Assembly: GCA_030156385.1 (NCBI GenBank)
Contig: JASGMR010000014.1
Location: 1-34,530, forward strand
Length of the DNA stretch: 34,530 nt
Origin: Kosmotogales bacterium
GTDB taxonomy: Bacteria; Thermotogota; Thermotogae; Petrotogales; Kosmotogaceae
Reading direction: 5' to 3'
The stretch's first letter is position 1; every line of letters starts with the position of its first letter. This document shows positions 7,700 through 15,588 of the stretch, one piece after another. Under the pieces are notes generated by a model that worked only from the letters and a program-made list of their open reading frames with translations, searched no databases and was not told the origin of the DNA. Both the position numbers and the translations under genes were made by a program.

Positions 7700-9716
7700 T
7701 TTTGATAAAGTACTGAACAGACAGCAATTACAGGCTGTGGAAGAAATATATGGACCGATGCTCATAATAGCCGGTGCAGGTTCCGGAAAAACCCGGGTAA
7801 TTGAATACAGGGTCTTGAAATGCATTCTCTCGGATATAAACCCATCTTCTATTTTATTATTGACTTTTACGAGAAAGGCCTCGAAAGAAATGCTGAGCAG
7901 AGCAACACAACATGATCCAAGATGCAATTATGTGAGTGGAGGAACTTTCCATTCATTTGGTTATAGACTTTTAAAAATATATTCCTCGAGTATAGGAATA
8001 GATGGAAATTTTACCATTCTTGATCAGGGAGATATCGAGCAGGCTATTGGATTCTGTGTTGAAGATCTGGAAATAAAAAAAATAAATAAAAGATTTCCAA
8101 AAAATCCCACTCTGGCAAAAATATTCAGCAGAACGATAAACAAAAATTGTTCCATAGAGGATGTTCTGGATGATGAGTATCCTCATTATTCGGAATATTC
8201 GAACGAACTTGAAAAAATAAAGGACCACTATATAAAGTACAAATTAAAACACAATTACATAGATTACGATGATTTACTTCTCTACACTATTTTGCTTCTT
8301 GAAAAAGATGATATAAGAAAAAGGATATCGGAAAAATATAAATTCATAATGGTGGATGAATACCAGGACACCAATCATCTTCAGGGAAGAATAACGTATC
8401 TTCTTGGGATGGAACATCAAAACGTTGTCGTAGTCGGGGACGATGCTCAAAGTATTTATGGTTTCAGAGGAGCAACTCACGAAAATATTATGGAATATCC
8501 AAAACTTTTCGAAAATACTAAAATAATAAAGCTAGAGCAAAATTATCGTTCTACGCAGAGTATTCTACAACTCAGCAATACAATTTTAGAAACCATGATC
8601 AGAAAATACAGAAAAGATCTGAAGGCAGCTTCAGAAGAAACGGGTCAAAAACCGAAATTACTCGAATTTAAAAACGATCAAATTGAGGCAGAACAGATTG
8701 TGGACGAGATTATAAAAAATAGAGAAGAAGGCATGGACTTGGAAGACCAGGCGGTTCTATTCAGATCTTCCTTCGTCTCTATTCCTGTTCAACTTGAATT
8801 AAAAAGAAGGAATATTCCATTTCAATTTTTCGGAGGTAAAAAGTTCAACGAAACAGCTCATGTTAAAGACATAATGGCTCACTTAAAAATTTATGTGAAT
8901 ACCATAGATAGATTGTCATGGGACAGAGTTCTGAGACTTATTCCCGGTATCGGTCCCAAAAAAGCCTCCAGAGTTATAGAAAGCATTGTAAATTCGAACA
9001 ATCTAAAAATAATCTTAAGTAACATTCTGCCAGATTTTGGAAAAACCATAAAAAAATCCGCTGATATTATTATGCTCACAGATACTTTGAAAGTTTTGAT
9101 GAAAGAAAATGTAACGATCGAAGAAAAGGTACAGATCATTTGTGATTACTATAAACCTCTGATGAAAGAAAAATATGATGACTGGAATAAAAGAATAAGT
9201 GATCTGACCGCGCTTCAGCAAATAGCTTCCACATACAATAATATTCAGGATTACATCTCCGATTTATCCATTGAGGCCCCTGAAACCACAGTAACCGATG
9301 TTGAACCTTTAAAAAATGACGAAAAACCTTTGACACTTTCAACCATTCACTCTGCCAAAGGGCTGGAATGGAGCGCTGTCTTTATTGTTGGTCTGGCTGA
9401 TGGTCAAATGCCTTCAATGTATTCTCTCAATAATGACGAAAACATTGAAGAGGAGAAAAGACTTTTGTATGTTGCAGTAACCAGAGCAAAGAAAAAATTA
9501 TACCTTACTTTTCACCATACGGGATACGACAGCGGAGTTTCCAACTTTGAAAAAATGTCAAGATTTCTTGATTATAAAGAGATTCTTGATTGCCTCGATC
9601 TCGCATCTATCAGTAAACCAAATCCATTTAAGAAAACCAAATCCGAACTAAAGGGAATGACAAAGGAAGAATTGCTGGAAAAACTTCAGGAACTGCAGAG
9701 AAACCGGAGAAAATAA
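7692..9716 (+). CDS. UvrD/PcrA/Rep-family superfamily 1 DNA helicase
   Basis: A 674-residue ATP-dependent 3'-5' DNA helicase of the UvrD/PcrA class. SF1A motifs are in order: Q-motif LNRQQLQAVE, Walker A AGAGSGKTR (residues 26-34), LLTFTRKASKEM (Ia), Walker B MVDEYQDTNHLQ near 220, VVGDDAQSIYGFRGA (III), LEQNYRSTQSIL (IV), TIHSAKGLEWSAVFIVGL (V) and LLYVAVTRAKKKLYL (VI). A helix-hairpin-helix-like LIPGIGPKKASRVIES sits in the 2B/1B region. The C-terminus is a short lysine-rich tail rather than the longer UvrD tail. It overlaps the second channel gene by eight bases and the nucleotidyltransferase by one base. Likely roles are repair and replication restart; it is probably the general PcrA/UvrD homologue. 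Confidence 0.95.
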   Translation: MFDFDKVLNRQQLQAVEEIYGPMLIIAGAGSGKTRVIEYRVLKCILSDINPSSILLLTFTRKASKEMLSRATQHDPRCNYVSGGTFHSFGYRLLKIYSSSIGIDGNFTILDQGDIEQAIGFCVEDLEIKKINKRFPKNPTLAKIFSRTINKNCSIEDVLDDEYPHYSEYSNELEKIKDHYIKYKLKHNYIDYDDLLLYTILLLEKDDIRKRISEKYKFIMVDEYQDTNHLQGRITYLLGMEHQNVVVVGDDAQSIYGFRGATHENIMEYPKLFENTKIIKLEQNYRSTQSILQLSNTILETMIRKYRKDLKAASEETGQKPKLLEFKNDQIEAEQIVDEIIKNREEGMDLEDQAVLFRSSFVSIPVQLELKRRNIPFQFFGGKKFNETAHVKDIMAHLKIYVNTIDRLSWDRVLRLIPGIGPKKASRVIESIVNSNNLKIILSNILPDFGKTIKKSADIIMLTDTLKVLMKENVTIEEKVQIICDYYKPLMKEKYDDWNKRISDLTALQQIASTYNNIQDYISDLSIEAPETTVTDVEPLKNDEKPLTLSTIHSAKGLEWSAVFIVGLADGQMPSMYSLNNDENIEEEKRLLYVAVTRAKKKLYLTFHHTGYDSGVSNFEKMSRFLDYKEILDCLDLASISKPNPFKKTKSELKGMTKEELLEKLQELQRNRRK

Positions 9717-10492
9717 TGATCAAAGATTTCATTTTAAAACGAGTTGAAACTTTGAAAAAAGAAAGTGGAATAATCTCCATCGCACTCGTTGGAAGCTATG
9801 CGAGGAATGAAGAAAATGAGTTCAGCGATATAGATATTTTATGCCTGAAAACGAGAAAAAAAGAATCTAAAATAGAAATAATCGACAAAAAATACTTTGT
9901 CATATCATATTTGAACAAAAAAGAACTGGAAGAAACTTTCACTTCGCCCGTAAAGGCTTCAAAAAATATTTCCGGATTGAAAACATCTGTGATTCTTTTC
10001 GATCCGAAAAACTATTTTTTAAACATTAAAAAAAGAGCGAAAAATTTTCTGTGGGATGAAGAAATGATTCAAAAAAGAAACAAGTATATAAATGCAGAAT
10101 TTTTAGGCTGGATAGAAGAGATAAATAAATCATTACAGGGTTTGATCCTGAATGATATGGGAAAAATGATAATGGGATTACACGGTCTTACCTTCGGGAT
10201 GTTCGACATTATCTCAATTTACAAATGCCTTTTAATAAAAAGCGATAACTCCTTCTTTCCTCAGGTAATACAGAGTATGAATAAAAATGTAAAATTCGTC
10301 AAAAACAGTTTTTTAGCCTTTGGAATAGACAAAAGTGATGGAATAATTGGGCGAACAGTTGCGGGATTCGAAGTGTTTTTTCAAGCTTATTTCACGGTAA
10401 AGGAAGTTTTATATCAGAAGAACAGAGATATAATCGAACACAAAATCTTGGAAATAAATAATTCCATAAAAAACCTTAATTCTCACAAATAA
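9716..10492 (+). CDS. Nucleotidyltransferase-domain protein (Pol-beta fold), function unknown
   Basis: A 258-residue protein with an N-terminal Pol-beta-type nucleotidyltransferase core: ALVGSYARNEENEFSDIDIL at residues 23-42 supplies the GS and DxD metal-binding residues (D38, D40). The remaining 200 residues are mostly helical, resembling the two-domain layout of aminoglycoside- or substrate-adenylating enzymes rather than the 100-residue MNT antitoxins. The substrate is unknown. The ATG overlaps the helicase stop (TAATG) and has GGAG six bases upstream, so it is translationally coupled to the helicase. No HEPN partner is adjacent, which argues against a HEPN-MNT toxin pair. No terminator is evident after it. 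Confidence 0.75.
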   Translation: MIKDFILKRVETLKKESGIISIALVGSYARNEENEFSDIDILCLKTRKKESKIEIIDKKYFVISYLNKKELEETFTSPVKASKNISGLKTSVILFDPKNYFLNIKKRAKNFLWDEEMIQKRNKYINAEFLGWIEEINKSLQGLILNDMGKMIMGLHGLTFGMFDIISIYKCLLIKSDNSFFPQVIQSMNKNVKFVKNSFLAFGIDKSDGIIGRTVAGFEVFFQAYFTVKEVLYQKNRDIIEHKILEINNSIKNLNSHK

Positions 10493-10738
10493 TTCTAAAT
10501 ACGGTTCACTTTAATATAACATATACCATATATAGAAAAAACAAATTAATATTCGGAAGGAGCTATTTCTTTCGTATAGATTTTCACAAGGGTGCTACAC
10601 GGTTTCTCTATACAAAAAACTTTAAAAATTTCTAACAAAATTTATTTATAAATCTTATTTTTAATTCTTATAAAATTTCTAAATTATAGAATTCAAATGA
10701 ATGAGAGAAAACAAAGGTATAAAAGTATTTCTATATAG
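10493..10738. other. AT-rich intergenic stretch, no recognisable feature
   Basis: Between the nucleotidyltransferase stop and the gene remnant. A GGAAGGAG stretch at 10555-10562 looks like a ribosome site, but no start codon opens a sustained frame after it. I see no tRNA, repeat or convincing terminator. It probably belongs to the decayed gene that ends at 11056. Confidence 0.4.
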
Positions 10739-11056
10739 AGTTACCTGTGCAACAGAAAATTATTCGCTGTTAAAAAACCAATCGAAAGCTCTCCGGGATG
10801 AATTCAGAAAAGATTTCATCCTTTTTTTATTTTTTGGGGAAAAACTGAGAATGTTCCATTTTCATACTCAAAAGAATTTCTGAATTATATTCCGATTTTC
10901 TATATTCCCAAAAAATCAACGCATATATGGTGTGTAGATATACCCGGAAATTTGAAACCAGGAGATCATGTTCTCAGAATAGAATTTACAGACAGATACG
11001 GGAAACTATATTCAAATGAAAGGAAGTTCAGTATAATTCAGGAAAGTGCTCAATAA
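10739..11056 (+). pseudogene. C-terminal remnant of a secreted or surface protein with a beta-sandwich domain
   Basis: In one frame, 10802-11056 encodes 84 residues with protein-like composition (for example HIWCVDIPGNLKPGDHVLRI followed by EFTDRYGKLYSN), ending in TAA at 11054. The pattern W-x-DIP-x-LKPGxHxLxIxxxDxYG is typical of an Ig-like or beta-sandwich domain at the end of secreted phosphoesterases and similar enzymes (inference). The same frame continues upstream to 10739 but is cut by TGA at 10799-10801, and then by TAG at 10736. There is no start codon, so I read it as the tail of a gene lost by deletion and point mutation. An overlapping 60-codon frame from 10701 is less protein-like. 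Confidence 0.5.
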
Positions 11057-11123
11057 CGTTATTAATCAAAATTTCTGATTAAAATTGCGGTAAAAATCAA
11101 GATAAAGAAAATTAATAAACATT

Positions 11124-12461
11124 TTATTCATTGATAAGATTCTTTATCCATTTACCCGACCTGTATCTCTTCATTCCCAAAATTATTTTGAATATTTCTT
11201 CAACTATAGTACATACATACACCACCGTTATTGGCAATTTAAAAACCAAACCCGTAATTGCAACGAGTGGGACTCCTATAAACCACAGAGAAACAATTTC
11301 AAGAAACATTGCAAACTTCGTTTCACCGCCACTTCTTAAAATCCCAACAATATTCACTCCATTCAGCATTTTAATTGGCTGAGCAGCTCCAACTATTATA
11401 ATCACGGTCAAAACGGTATTTCTGATAAATTCATCCACATTATATAAATTTATGATAACTCTCGAGAAGAGTATTACTCCCAATCCAGCTATGGAAGCCG
11501 CTATAATTGTCAATTGAAGAAATTTTCTGGCATATTTTTTTGCCAGATCATATTTTTTCCTTCCCAGCTCTGACCCAACAATTACTACCGTAGCTGACGA
11601 TATGCCCCCAAAAAATATAAAGCCGAAGTTTTCAATAGTACTGCTTATATTTCGAACCACCACCGCAGTTGTACTCATCCTTGCAAAAACAAAAGTGTAA
11701 GTTGTCATACCAAGCGACCATAAAAATTCATTGACAATTACCGGGGAAGCGTATTTCATGAGTTTTTTAAAGAAAACAATATCAAATGTGAACATCCTTT
11801 TTAAAGATAATCTAATTGGATACTTTTTAGAAGTCACCAAAAAAACATAAATAAGAAATTCTGCTAACCTCGATAAAAGAGTCGCTATTGCAGCACCTGT
11901 AACACCAAGTTTAGGAAATGGCCCTATCCCAAAAATAAGCAGATAGTTTCCAACAGTATTGAATCCAAGAGCAACAAGACTTACATACATCGGAATTTTT
12001 GCTTTTTCAACAGTTCTTAAAGCCATAGCAATTATGAAACTGAACGAAGTCAAAAGAGTTGTAAACGAAACAATTCTTGCGTAAGGTATACCGATACTGA
12101 TAACCTCAGGATCTTTTGAAAAAACGCCCAACATTTGTTCGGGAAAGAAAAATAGAACGATAAAAAAAAGTATCGATAGAGTGTAAGTGACTTTTAAAAT
12201 ATGTTCGATAGTTTTTTCAATGTTATCAAAATCTTTAACTCCCCAGTATTGAGCAACGAAAATTCCGCTACCGCTGGCACAGCCAAAAGTTGTAAGTGTG
12301 AGGATAAACATAAATTGATTAACAAGGCCAACAGACGCAATAGGTAAAGGGCCCAGATTGCCAATCATAATGTTATCCACAAGATTCAAACCTGATGAAA
12401 TTATGTTTTGAATTGTTATAGGTATCGCAATACTCAATACCCTCTTGGAAAAATTATTCAA
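11124..12461 (-). CDS. MATE-family multidrug/metabolite efflux transporter
   Basis: A 445-residue integral membrane protein with about twelve hydrophobic segments, in two homologous halves of six. Family features include the N-terminal AIPITIQNIISSGLNLVDNI, GCASGSGIFVAQYWG, and the matching second half that begins KLMKYASPVIVNEFLWSLGM and contains the GSELGR segment. MATE carriers exchange Na+ or H+ for drugs or metabolites. Start choice: the GGAGG ribosome site at about 12470-12474 lies eight bases before a TTG at 12461; the longer frame from TTG 12476 would start on top of that site. It is isolated, flanked on both sides by gene remnants. Substrate cannot be predicted. Confidence 0.92.
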   Translation of the reverse strand: MNNFSKRVLSIAIPITIQNIISSGLNLVDNIMIGNLGPLPIASVGLVNQFMFILTLTTFGCASGSGIFVAQYWGVKDFDNIEKTIEHILKVTYTLSILFFIVLFFFPEQMLGVFSKDPEVISIGIPYARIVSFTTLLTSFSFIIAMALRTVEKAKIPMYVSLVALGFNTVGNYLLIFGIGPFPKLGVTGAAIATLLSRLAEFLIYVFLVTSKKYPIRLSLKRMFTFDIVFFKKLMKYASPVIVNEFLWSLGMTTYTFVFARMSTTAVVVRNISSTIENFGFIFFGGISSATVVIVGSELGRKKYDLAKKYARKFLQLTIIAASIAGLGVILFSRVIINLYNVDEFIRNTVLTVIIIVGAAQPIKMLNGVNIVGILRSGGETKFAMFLEIVSLWFIGVPLVAITGLVFKLPITVVYVCTIVEEIFKIILGMKRYRSGKWIKNLINE

Positions 12462-12571
12462 TTCTCTTTCCTCCAAGAAGTATTATATATGATTAATTGT
12501 TTTTTTGTTTGGAATATAAATTAAAATAAGATTTATTTAAGAAATATCTAATTTTTTATCGTTAAATTTCA

Positions 12572-12637
12572 TCATTCCGATAGTTTTCCAAATTCTGGAA
12601 AAACAGCTGGTACAGGATCAATTGCAATATCAGCCGT
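12572..12637 (-). pseudogene. Short coding-like fragment, unidentified
   Basis: The minus strand reads TADIAIDPVPAVFPEFGKL in one frame before a double TGA (12569-12574), with a stop just upstream. It looks like a fragment of a real protein but is too short to assign. An alternative 28-codon ATG frame covers the same bases, so which frame was coding is uncertain. The rest of 12477-12571 is AT-rich and shows nothing else. Confidence 0.2.
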
Positions 12638-12660
12638 TTAAACATCATTCAAAATATTTA

Positions 12661-12915
12661 TTACTGATCTTTGTTAAATTTTCCTTCCCTGAAATTGAAC
12701 TGATAATTGCCACATATATCTTCAGTTTTTAATATATATTTTGATATTTTTTTATCCACAAAGTTCCTGTCTGTTTTGATTTATAATGTGGGATCATTAA
12801 TACAAACCAAGGCGCCGACAAATTTCGTAGTGATCAACATATAAGAATCAAAGTCTTGCGAAAAACGATGTTTCCCGTTCCAGTTATTGCGATTTTTGTT
12901 ATAAAAATATTCTTT
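12661..12915 (-). pseudogene. Decayed gene downstream of gpx, family not recognised
   Basis: One minus-strand frame runs 85 codons with a single internal TAA at 12781-12783 and ends in TAA at 12661. Composition is protein-like, for example NGKHRFSQDFDSYMLITTKF, then VGALVCINDP before the internal stop, and ICGNYQFNFREGKFNKDQ at the end. A further stop (12916-12918) separates it from a codon-like stretch that reaches the gpx stop. No start codon with a ribosome site is present. I interpret it as a degraded gene; the family is unknown. Confidence 0.35.
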
Positions 12916-12955
12916 TTAATTCAAGCTTTCCAACGAATACCGAGAATAAAAAACA

Positions 12956-13432
12956 TCAGGTTTCCAGGGCATCGTGTATTTGTTTTTCAATATTCTCCGG
13001 CTTAATTTTTGGTTTAAATCTATTGATAACATTACCCTTTCTATCTATCAAAAACTTATCGAAATTCCACCTTATTTTTCCCTTGAATTCTCCCGTTTCC
13101 TCTGTCAAATACTTATAAAGAGGATGCTGGTTTTTCCCTTTAACATTTATCTTTTCAAATATAGGAAATGAAACATCATAATTGGTCGAGCAAAATTCTC
13201 TGATTTCTTCATTAGATCCCGGTTCCTGATTTAAAAAATTGTTAGCGGGAAAAGCGAGGATTTCAAATCCCTTATCTCTATATTTCTCATACAGTTTTTC
13301 TAATCCTTCGTACTGTGGAGTAAATCCACATTTACTAGCCGTGTTAATCACAAGTAAAACTTTCCCTTCAAAATCGGATAACTTTTTTTGAAAACCATAG
13401 GTATCATTGACGATAAAATCATAAATTTTCAT
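12956..13432 (-). CDS. Glutathione peroxidase family, thioredoxin-type peroxidase
   Basis: A 158-residue cytosolic thiol peroxidase that reduces hydroperoxides. The peroxidatic Cys35 is in NTASKCGFTPQYEGLE, and Cys81 in EFCSTNYDVSFP aligns with the resolving cysteine of two-cysteine, thioredoxin-dependent members such as yeast Gpx3. Trp122 and Asn123 of the tetrad are present (RWNFDKFL). The usual FPCNQF segment is FPANNF, so the tetrad glutamine is replaced by Asn65. Start choice: GGAGGG lies four bases before the ATG at 13432; an upstream TTG at 13444 overlaps that site. A strong terminator ends 17 bases before the start, so transcription must read through it or begin within it. Confidence 0.93.
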   Translation of the reverse strand: MKIYDFIVNDTYGFQKKLSDFEGKVLLVINTASKCGFTPQYEGLEKLYEKYRDKGFEILAFPANNFLNQEPGSNEEIREFCSTNYDVSFPIFEKINVKGKNQHPLYKYLTEETGEFKGKIRWNFDKFLIDRKGNVINRFKPKIKPENIEKQIHDALET

Positions 13433-13449
13433 AATACCCTCCAAAATTT

Positions 13450-13473
13450 AAAAAAGGCCGGTAAAAACCGGCC
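13450..13473 (-). terminator. Intrinsic terminator between the binding-protein gene and gpx
   Basis: GGCCGGT (13456-13462) pairs with ACCGGCC (13467-13473) around an AAAA loop, followed on the minus strand by six U. It lies 20 bases after the binding-protein stop (13494-13496), and the U-tract nearly touches the gpx ribosome site (GGAGGG). The other side also has a T6 run, so it could act on both strands. Confidence 0.88.
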
Positions 13474-13493
13474 CTTTTTTATGCTTTATTTTC

Positions 13494-15335
13494 TTATTCT
13501 TTCCAGAGATCGTAATAATAGTATTCGGATCTTACAACATGAGGGAACCAACCTCTGACTTCAGGAGATCTTACATTCATACCGAGGGGCATATCTACAG
13601 GAATACCTATTGCATTTTCTATAGCTATTTCCTGAATTTCTTTATAGATTTCAGCTCTCTTTGCAGGATCTGCCTCGCTAACTCCTTCCTGTACCAATCC
13701 GTCCATATTTTCCCTACAGTATTCTCTGAAAGCTTCTCCCTGTCTTCCACCGTAAGGTCCATAACTAGCATAGAACGTTGCTATGAAATTGTGTGGGTCA
13801 GGATAATCTGCCAGCCATCCAATTACGAAACAAGCTAGAAGTTCCGCTTTCTGTGCGGCGAGATATGTCGGCCACTGTACACCCTGTACATCCAATTTGA
13901 ACTTTGGATTTATGCTTTCAATGTAGAACTTTAGCATTTCCATAACTGTTTGCCTTGTATCGTTACCTGTGTTGTAGAGAAGCTGGAGCTTGAATCCTTT
14001 TTCCCATAATTCTCCACCCCATGCTTTCTTGAAATGTTCTGCAGCCTTTGTGAGGTCGAATTCAGGAAGTGGTAAACTACCATCGTATCCTAAGAAGCCT
14101 TCCGGAAGATCCGCAGGAACGAGTTTACCTAAACCGTTAACAACTTCAGAAATGAATGTTGCACCATCATAACAATATCCAAATGCTTTTCTTACATCGA
14201 TATCGGTGAAGAAATCTAATGGTATACCTTCACCATCGAGTTTTCCACTGCCAACATATTCGGATCCTTCTTTGATTCCCCAGTTGAAGTGAATAGTATT
14301 AACCTGAGCTGTCGGATATCCCGTTGTCAAAACCACTTTACCTTCATTTTGAAGTTCTATTGCCTGATCAAGATATGAAGCACCAAAGTAAGCGATATCA
14401 GCATCTCCGGCCTCAATGATCGATTTTCTTGTTGAAAATTCATCAATACCATCGATGATAACTGTCTTAAGTTTTGCAGCGCCTCTGAAATAATCATCGT
14501 ATCTTTCAAGAATGATCTTCTGCTGTGCTCTATCCCATTCTACCAACTCGAATGGACCTGAGCCGAAATCTGCCGTATGGAAAGGTGTATCTTCGGGTCT
14601 CATATCATGCCATTTCCACCAACCATCTGCATTTCCGTCCCATGCGCCGGCTTCTATACCAGCCTTTGAATCAATAATTGCACTCCAGTAGTTGTAATGT
14701 GCAATGATATTCATGAATGGTGCGAAAGGTGCTTCAAGTGTGAAAACAACGTTGTTACCATCGACTTCAACAGCCGGATCGATTACATCATAATAAAAAG
14801 CAATCAACTTTTCTTTGGCTTCATCCGAAGTGGGTTCTCTATTTTCATCAACTGCTTCAGTATAAGGCATACCTGCATAATCTTCAAACCATGCCTCTAC
14901 AGAAGCAAATTCTCCACCGGATAATGCTTCCATCATCATCCACATTGGACCGGCAGAAGGATCATAAAGAAGACCTCTTTCGAATGACCATTCTACATCA
15001 TAAGGAGTTACAGGATTCCCGGAATGGAAAGTGGCGCCCTCCACTATAGGGAAAGTGTAAACTGTTGAGCCTCCACTTATCAATCCATTTTCAAGTGAAG
15101 GAACTTCCGTTGATAACATTGGAGCCATTTCTGTTGTTGATTCCCCAACATATTTTATTAGGTTATCATACATATTGTTGATAACCTCTCCACTTGCCGT
15201 ATCATATGCATAATGGGGATCTAATGTCTCTGGTTCACCAATACCCAAACTTACGAATACATCTTTCTCAAGTGCAGCAAACGATACAGTTACAAAAAAC
15301 AAAGTTACCAGTAAAAACAAAACAACTTTCTTCAC
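13494..15335 (-). CDS. ABC transporter substrate-binding protein, family 5 (peptide/oligosaccharide)
   Basis: A 613-residue secreted protein. A signal peptide (MKKVVLFLLVTLFFVTVSFA) with a signal-peptidase I site and no lipobox cysteine precedes the mature part. It shows the family-5 (OppA/DppA-like) hallmarks: GEPETLDPHYAYD near the N-terminus, FPIVEGATFHSGNPVTPYDV, then long lobes ending with IGIPVDMPLG. Start choice: GTG at 15335 sits seven bases after GGGGG; a longer frame from ATG 15383 lacks a ribosome site. The ligand may be a peptide or an oligosaccharide, since Thermotogota family-5 proteins often bind sugars (family knowledge). No permease or ATPase gene lies next to it, so partners are encoded elsewhere. 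Confidence 0.9.
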   Translation of the reverse strand: MKKVVLFLLVTLFFVTVSFAALEKDVFVSLGIGEPETLDPHYAYDTASGEVINNMYDNLIKYVGESTTEMAPMLSTEVPSLENGLISGGSTVYTFPIVEGATFHSGNPVTPYDVEWSFERGLLYDPSAGPMWMMMEALSGGEFASVEAWFEDYAGMPYTEAVDENREPTSDEAKEKLIAFYYDVIDPAVEVDGNNVVFTLEAPFAPFMNIIAHYNYWSAIIDSKAGIEAGAWDGNADGWWKWHDMRPEDTPFHTADFGSGPFELVEWDRAQQKIILERYDDYFRGAAKLKTVIIDGIDEFSTRKSIIEAGDADIAYFGASYLDQAIELQNEGKVVLTTGYPTAQVNTIHFNWGIKEGSEYVGSGKLDGEGIPLDFFTDIDVRKAFGYCYDGATFISEVVNGLGKLVPADLPEGFLGYDGSLPLPEFDLTKAAEHFKKAWGGELWEKGFKLQLLYNTGNDTRQTVMEMLKFYIESINPKFKLDVQGVQWPTYLAAQKAELLACFVIGWLADYPDPHNFIATFYASYGPYGGRQGEAFREYCRENMDGLVQEGVSEADPAKRAEIYKEIQEIAIENAIGIPVDMPLGMNVRSPEVRGWFPHVVRSEYYYYDLWKE

Positions 15336-15417
15336 AGTATTGCCCCCTTTTATTGAAATTTTAGGTTTCAAATAGTTACCCATAATAATAATTGCCTAAA
15401 AAGGCATATAATACTTA

Positions 15418-15446
15418 ATTATACATTAAAAAACACTATATTTCAA
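15418..15446 (-). promoter_or_regulatory. Sigma-70-type promoter of the binding-protein gene
   Basis: On the minus strand TTGAAA (15441-15446) and TATAAT (15418-15423) are separated by 17 bases. Transcription would begin near 15411, giving a leader of about 75 bases. A small hairpin (TGCCT/AGGCA arms at 15393-15406) lies close to the predicted 5' end and may shield the transcript. Confidence 0.7.
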
Positions 15447-15468
15447 AATATACAAGATATTTTAATAA

Positions 15469-15497
15469 TTGACATTCACAAAAGTTAATGCTAGAAT
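15469..15497 (+). promoter_or_regulatory. Sigma-70 promoter of tRNA-Val
   Basis: TTGACA (15469-15474) and TAGAAT (15492-15497) are separated by exactly 17 bases, ending 13 bases before the mature tRNA. It is the best consensus promoter in the window. It is divergent from, and close to, the binding-protein promoter at 15418-15446. Confidence 0.85.
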
Positions 15498-15510
15498 TTA
15501 TAGAACGATC

Positions 15511-15585
15511 GGGTGCGTAGCTCAGTGGGAGAGCGCTTCCTTGACGAGGAAGAGGTCGTAGGTTCAATCCCTACCGCACCCACCA
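15511..15585 (+). tRNA. tRNA-Val (anticodon GAC)
   Basis: 75 bases including an encoded CCA. Acceptor arms GGGTGCG and CGCACCC pair fully, the D-arm is GCTC...GAGC, the anticodon stem CTTCC/GGAAG holds the loop TTGACGA with anticodon GAC, and the T-arm contains GGTTCAATCC. The discriminator is A. It reads GUC and GUU valine codons. It is a single gene transcribed towards the phosphorylase gene, whose stop codon begins only three bases beyond CCA. Confidence 0.97.
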
Positions 15586-15588
15586 TTT

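Noticed and set aside
9716-10492. HEPN-MNT toxin-antitoxin pair
   Set aside because: The nucleotidyltransferase is 258 residues, far longer than MNT antitoxins, and no HEPN gene adjoins it.
10701-10883. Sixty-codon ATG frame as a small gene
   Set aside because: Composition is unlike a protein, no ribosome site, and it overlaps the more protein-like remnant in another frame.
11052-11063. Palindrome AATAACGTTATT at the end of the remnant
   Set aside because: Twelve bases, overlaps a stop codon and stands alone; no regulated gene starts nearby on either strand.
15335-15383. Upstream ATG for the family-5 binding protein
   Set aside because: No ribosome site; the GTG at 15335 follows GGGGG and starts a clean signal peptide.
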